Source: Sphingopyxis macrogoltabida (GTDB taxonomy: Bacteria; Pseudomonadota; Alphaproteobacteria; Sphingomonadales; Sphingomonadaceae). From it: 25,082 nucleotides of DNA. The notes beneath the pieces are model-generated. The model was given only the letters and a program-made list of their open reading frames with translations, had not been told where the DNA came from and made no database searches. Shown in pieces: positions 22,035-25,082 of this stretch. Where the stretch lies: contig QFPJ01000040.1 in the NCBI GenBank assembly GCA_003241685.1, positions 1-25,082 of the forward strand, in the 5' to 3' direction. Both the position numbers and the translations under genes were made by a program. Each line of letters starts with the position of its first letter. The first letter of the stretch is position 1.

Positions 22035-22353
22035 TCCCTAACCCGCCCCTCGCGATGGACCAGTCATGCCTCGCCCGCATCACCACCAGTTTAATATTGC
22101 ACTTTACAATCATTATCATCAAGATATTCAGCGCGCGGGTTGCCGACCTTTCGCCAAGGGGAAAAGCCATTGCCGACCATCCATCGACGACGCCCCTGCG
22201 GCGCAAAAGCCTGACAATTCCGGCCTATTCGCCATCGTTCCTTTTTTCGCGGCGCCCTGTGAGGGCCTCTTCGGGGTCGACCTGAAACAGAGCATCGCGC
22301 GTGCCCCCTTATCGAGAACAAGCCGACTGCGTAACAACAGGAGATATTGCATC
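22035..22353. other. Divergent regulatory region between esterase and yncE-like gene
   Basis: An A+T-rich stretch (about 22088-22130) with the Fur-box-like site is followed by about 220 nt of leader before the yncE-like start. The leader stays open in the yncE frame but shows no domain or codon pattern of a real N-terminal extension. An AGGAG ribosome-binding site lies at about 22339. No RNA structure can be called with confidence. Confidence 0.55.
22104..22118. promoter_or_regulatory. Fur box candidate between esterase and yncE-like genes
   Basis: On the minus strand TGATAATGATTGTAA matches the 7-1-7 Fur consensus TGATAAT-N-ATTATCA at 12 of 14 defined positions. It lies in an A+T-rich stretch between two divergent genes that both fit iron metabolism, so it could repress both in iron-rich conditions. 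Confidence 0.6.
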
Positions 22354-23796
22354 ATGACGATTACCCGCCGATCCTTCCGCACGGCCATGGCCGGCCTGCT
22401 GCTGGGCGCCTCGACCCTGGCTGCCGGCGGCGCGATCGCCCAAACGGCGTTCACGACGCTCGACAAGACCTCGACCGCCGAAGTCGATTTTTCGTCGGGC
22501 GAGCGCGGCAAGCCGATCCTCGCGGGCAGCGAAGCCAGTGTCGAGGGCGAGAATTTTCGCCCCGGACAGAAAGTGACGCTGCTTTACGGCACGACGCCGC
22601 TCGGCACGGCCCTGACGGCCGACGCCGAGGGCAAGATCAGCGGCAAGGTCGCGGTCCCGGCCAACGCGGTTCCGGGCATCCATCCCGTGCTGTTCGTTGC
22701 GGAAAGCCCCTATCACGCCGCGGTCGCCGAGCTGAAAGTATCGCCGACGGTGCCGCTGTCGGGCCAGGCAAACTACAACGTCACCCAGGCGCAGGTGACC
22801 AAGGGGCTTTACCAGTCGGCGCTGAGCAGCAAGAATAACGCGCTGTTCGTGACGTCGGCGGTCGGACGTCCGCCGGTCAGCCAGTCGGAACTCGTCAAGC
22901 TCGACAGCAATAGCCTCAAGGTCCTCGCGCGCGTCACGCCCGCCGAAGCGCCCGCCTCGCCCGGCCGCCCCCGCCCGGCCGGCGCTGCTGCCGACGCGGC
23001 CCCGCCGAAGCCTGGCGTCTTTGCCGTCTATGGCGTCGGGGTCGACGACGCCAAGGATATGGTCTGGGTCACCAATACGCGCCAGAACACCGTAGCCGTC
23101 TATCGCCAGTCCGATCTCGGGCTGGTCAAGCAGTTCGCGCCGGGCACCGTTCCGCATGCCCGCGACGTGATTGTCGACCAGTCGCTCGGCAAAGCCTATG
23201 CCTCCGCGACCGGCACGCCCGACGTGGTGGTGATCGACACCGGCACGCTGGAGGTCGCGAAGAAGATTTCGGTTCGCTCGAAGAAGCGCGGCGAGGAATT
23301 CTCCGCAGCCAGCCTGTCGTTCGATGCCGCGGCGCATCGTCTGTATGTCGCGGGCTTCTCCACCAGCGAGGTCGCGGTGATCAACACCCAGACCGATGAA
23401 GTCGAAAATGTGTTCGCGGTTCCGGGCGGGCGCAGCACGATCGGCATTTCGCACGATCCGCAGACCGGGCGCATCTTCGTCGCCGCGCAGGGCAGCGATA
23501 ACCTGATCGTCCTCGATGGCAAGGATGGCAAGGTGATCGCCGACACGCCGATCGGCGCCGGCGCGCTCAACGTCGTGTTCGATCCGGTGAAGCGCCTCGC
23601 CTATGTCGCCAATCGCGGCGCGGGGACGGTCGCGGTGACCGATGTCGACGGCAAGATCGTCGCCAATCTCGGCGCCTATCCGCTCGCCAACCATGTTGCG
23701 CTCGGCAAGGCCGGCACCATCTATGTCGTCGACAAGTCGGCGGGCGTGGCCGGGACCGAAAGCGACACCATCCTGCGTATCGCGCCCAAGCGCTGA
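22354..23796 (+). CDS. YncE-like beta-propeller protein with extra N-terminal Ig-like domain
   Basis: Protein of 480 aa. The ATG at 22354 is preceded by AGGAG. The N-terminus TRRSFRTAMAGLLLGAS fits a twin-arginine signal, ending AIA near residue 29. Residues about 35-135 look like a beta-sandwich (GSEASVEGENFRPGQKVTLL, an IPT/Ig-like pattern). A Pro/Ala-rich loop lies near 195-225. The rest is a YVTN/YncE-type seven-bladed propeller with repeats such as 'DMVWVTNTRQNTVAVY', 'KAYASATGTPDVVVIDTGTLEV', 'RLYVAGFSTSEVAVINTQTDEV' and 'RLAYVANRGAGTVAVTDVDGKIVA'. E. coli YncE is a shorter (about 350 aa) periplasmic propeller whose gene is reported as iron-repressed. The Fur-like site upstream here agrees with that. 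The molecular function of the family is not settled. Confidence 0.88.
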   Translation: MTITRRSFRTAMAGLLLGASTLAAGGAIAQTAFTTLDKTSTAEVDFSSGERGKPILAGSEASVEGENFRPGQKVTLLYGTTPLGTALTADAEGKISGKVAVPANAVPGIHPVLFVAESPYHAAVAELKVSPTVPLSGQANYNVTQAQVTKGLYQSALSSKNNALFVTSAVGRPPVSQSELVKLDSNSLKVLARVTPAEAPASPGRPRPAGAAADAAPPKPGVFAVYGVGVDDAKDMVWVTNTRQNTVAVYRQSDLGLVKQFAPGTVPHARDVIVDQSLGKAYASATGTPDVVVIDTGTLEVAKKISVRSKKRGEEFSAASLSFDAAAHRLYVAGFSTSEVAVINTQTDEVENVFAVPGGRSTIGISHDPQTGRIFVAAQGSDNLIVLDGKDGKVIADTPIGAGALNVVFDPVKRLAYVANRGAGTVAVTDVDGKIVANLGAYPLANHVALGKAGTIYVVDKSAGVAGTESDTILRIAPKR

Positions 23797-23801
23797 ACAA
23801 T

Positions 23802-23832
23802 ATGGCGGGCGCCCCCAACGGGCGCCCGCCAT
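23802..23832 (+). terminator. GC-rich hairpin after the yncE-like gene
   Basis: A 13-bp perfect stem (23802-23814 with 23820-23832) and a 5-nt loop begin 5 nt after the stop codon. No T-run follows, so efficiency as a rho-independent terminator is doubtful. Confidence 0.55.
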
Positions 23833-23846
23833 CCCAGGGTCAGGCC

Positions 23847-24010
23847 CTATGCATCGATGATATTGTCGATGCCGATGTGAAGGCCGCCGTCGGTCGTGCT
23901 GGCGCGCGGCGACATCTTTTTGCACCGCCGCCAGCATCTCCACGGCGATCGCTTTGGCAGGCGGTTGCAGTGCGGCTTCCGATACGTCAAAGAAGCCCCC
24001 ACATTCCTGG
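23847..24010 (-). pseudogene. Possible 3' remnant of an unidentified gene
   Basis: On the minus strand one frame reads 'GGFFDVSEAALQPPAKAIAV' followed by EMLAAVQK. A run of five A bases then separates it from another frame reading KMSPRASTTDGGLHIGIDNI and IDA-stop at 23847. Removing one A would join the two into a sensible C-terminus. No upstream continuation exists because the amidohydrolase gene starts at 24033 on the other strand. I do not recognise the family. This could be chance. Confidence 0.25.
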
Positions 24011-24032
24011 TCAGCGAAACGGAATCCGAAAC

Positions 24033-25082
24033 ATGATCGAGGCATTGCAGCGGCTGGCGCCGCGCATGACCGAATGGCGCCGCGATATTCATCGCCACCC
24101 CGAACTGGCGTTCGAGGAAAGCCGCACCGCCGGTTTCGTCGCCGATCGGTTGCGCGAGTTCGGGCTCGATCCGGCGACGGGCATCGGCGGCACCGGGATC
24201 GTCGCGCTGGTCGACAGCGGCGTGCCGGGACCGTCGATCGCGCTGCGCGCCGATATGGACGCGCTGCCGATGGACGATGAATCGGGGGCCGAATGGCATT
24301 CGCACCGGCCCGGCGTCGCGCATGCCTGCGGCCACGACGGCCATACCGCGGCGCTGCTGGGGGTCGCACAGCATCTCGCGACGCATCCGCCCGCCACGGG
24401 GCGCGTCGTCCTGATTTTCCAGCCCGCCGAGGAAAATGGCAAGGGCGCGCGCGCGATGCTCGACGACGGGCTGCTGACGCGCTTTCCCTTCGACGAGGTC
24501 TATGCCTTCCACAACATGCCGCTGCTCGCGCCCGGCGAAGCGGGAGTGCGTACCGGGGCGACCCTCAACGGCTATATCATCTGGGACGTCGCGATCGAGG
24601 GGGTCGGCGGCCATGGCGCGGCCTTTTTCAAGGCGACCGACCCGTTGCAGGCGGCGGCGCGGCTGGCGGTCGAGATCAGCTCGATCGCCGGGCGCTATCT
24701 CGATCCCGCCGAAAGCGGGCTGGTCAACGTCGGCGCACTGCAGGCCGGCAGTTCGCACAATATCATCGCCGAAAGCGCAAAGCTCAGCGGCACGCTCCGC
24801 GCGCTCAAGCCCGACGTTCTGGCGCTGCTATGGCAGCGGCTGCAATTGGCGTGCGACGGCATCGCCGCGCTCACCGGCTGCACCGTGCGGCTGACGCGCT
24901 TTGCCGAAGTGCCGCCCTGCGTGAACGACGCACGCGCCGCCGATCGCGCCGCCGCCGCCTGCGCCGCGGTGCTGGGCGAGGCCCATGTGATCCGCGACCA
25001 TGCGCCCTTCCCGTTCACCGACGATATGGCGCTGTTCCTGCAGGCCGCGCCGGGCGCCTATCTTTTCCTGGGGCAAGACAGC
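24033..25082 (+). CDS. M20D-type amidohydrolase, 3' end outside window
   Basis: 350 codons are visible and the frame is still open at the last base. The family norm is roughly 380-400 aa, so a few dozen residues are missing. Motifs of the M20D (hippurate/IAA-amino-acid hydrolase, N-acyl-amino-acid deacylase) group are clear: 'RRDIHRHPELAFEE' (16-29), 'ALRADMDALPM' (70-80), 'ACGHDGHTAALLG' (98-110, metal ligands Cys99 and His101), 'FQPAEENGKGARAML' (129-143, Glu133/Glu134) and 'AFHNMP' (158-163, His160). The lid/dimerisation domain starts near 'VAIEGVGGHGA'. It lacks a signal peptide and so is probably cytoplasmic, hydrolysing an N-acyl or peptide-like amide bond. The ATG at 24033 has only a weak RBS. 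There is no clear link to the iron genes upstream. Confidence 0.94.
   Translation, partial: MIEALQRLAPRMTEWRRDIHRHPELAFEESRTAGFVADRLREFGLDPATGIGGTGIVALVDSGVPGPSIALRADMDALPMDDESGAEWHSHRPGVAHACGHDGHTAALLGVAQHLATHPPATGRVVLIFQPAEENGKGARAMLDDGLLTRFPFDEVYAFHNMPLLAPGEAGVRTGATLNGYIIWDVAIEGVGGHGAAFFKATDPLQAAARLAVEISSIAGRYLDPAESGLVNVGALQAGSSHNIIAESAKLSGTLRALKPDVLALLWQRLQLACDGIAALTGCTVRLTRFAEVPPCVNDARAADRAAAACAAVLGEAHVIRDHAPFPFTDDMALFLQAAPGAYLFLGQDS

Noticed and set aside
22066..22353. In-frame N-terminal extension of the yncE-like protein
   Set aside because: It has no signal peptide, crosses the Fur-like site and an A+T-rich promoter region. The internal ATG has AGGAG and a Tat-like signal.
22309..24369. 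686-codon minus-strand frame opposite yncE-like and amidohydrolase genes
   Set aside because: The plus strand carries two clear protein families there. The minus frame is Arg-rich without motifs.
1..25082. CRISPR arrays, insertion sequences, prophage genes, tRNA or rRNA genes
   Set aside because: None was recognised: no regularly spaced repeats, no transposase or integrase motifs and no cloverleaf or rRNA sequence seen by eye.

Overview
The window looks like chromosomal DNA of a Sphingomonadales alphaproteobacterium (Sphingomonas/Sphingopyxis/Novosphingobium type). This rests on high G+C, three large TonB-dependent receptors (TBDRs) of sphingomonad style in 25 kb, PepSY membrane proteins, a compact copA-copB pair and a HutC-type GntR regulator. 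The genus call is an inference from gene content only.

Layout. (1) 1-4264, plus strand: 3' part of a TBDR, an SGNH-hydrolase-like exported protein and a GntR/HutC regulator. (2) 8417-4269, minus strand: a TBDR followed by two PepSY single-domain membrane proteins, tightly coupled. (3) 13049-8741, minus strand: a six-gap-free style metal operon of a CnrY-like anti-sigma protein, a CnrX-like periplasmic metal sensor, a CnrH-like ECF sigma factor, then copA (multicopper oxidase) and copB (outer-membrane copper protein). A copC-like gene is divergent at 13201-13578. (4) 13600-16230, plus strand: a decayed SDR gene, a LysR regulator and a PKMT-like methyltransferase. (5) 16244-23796: an iron/catecholate-siderophore acquisition locus with a solute-binding protein, a CirA/IrgA-like TBDR, an MFS transporter, an IroE/Fes-like esterase and a YncE-like beta-propeller protein, with two Fur-box-like sites. 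(6) 24033-end: a truncated M20D amidohydrolase.

Main result. Four positions share one bipartite element, AGGG, then exactly 16 nt, then CGTAT. They lie upstream of cnrY (13104-13077, minus), copA (11732-11705, minus), copC (13145-13172, plus) and the TBDR-PepSY-PepSY operon (8571-8544, minus). Three of them sit at the same distance from the start codon (about 28-32 nt from the end of the -10 box). This looks like the promoter signature of the local ECF sigma factor. It would join an efflux/oxidation copper module to an outer-membrane receptor with two PepSY proteins that carry His-rich segments. The sensor protein keeps, at a constant offset of two residues, all five metal ligands that I recall for Cupriavidus CnrX. 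The same TBDR leader also carries a HutC-type operator (TGTATATACA) that resembles one immediately before the gntR start codon. The receptor operon may therefore be controlled by two regulators. I regard this Cnr-type sigma/TBDR-PepSY/CopABC regulon as the best candidate for an undescribed system here.

The iron half of the window appears to be a xenosiderophore system: receptor, binding protein, putative trilactone esterase and MFS permease, with no biosynthesis genes in view and no ABC permease or ATPase beside the binding protein.
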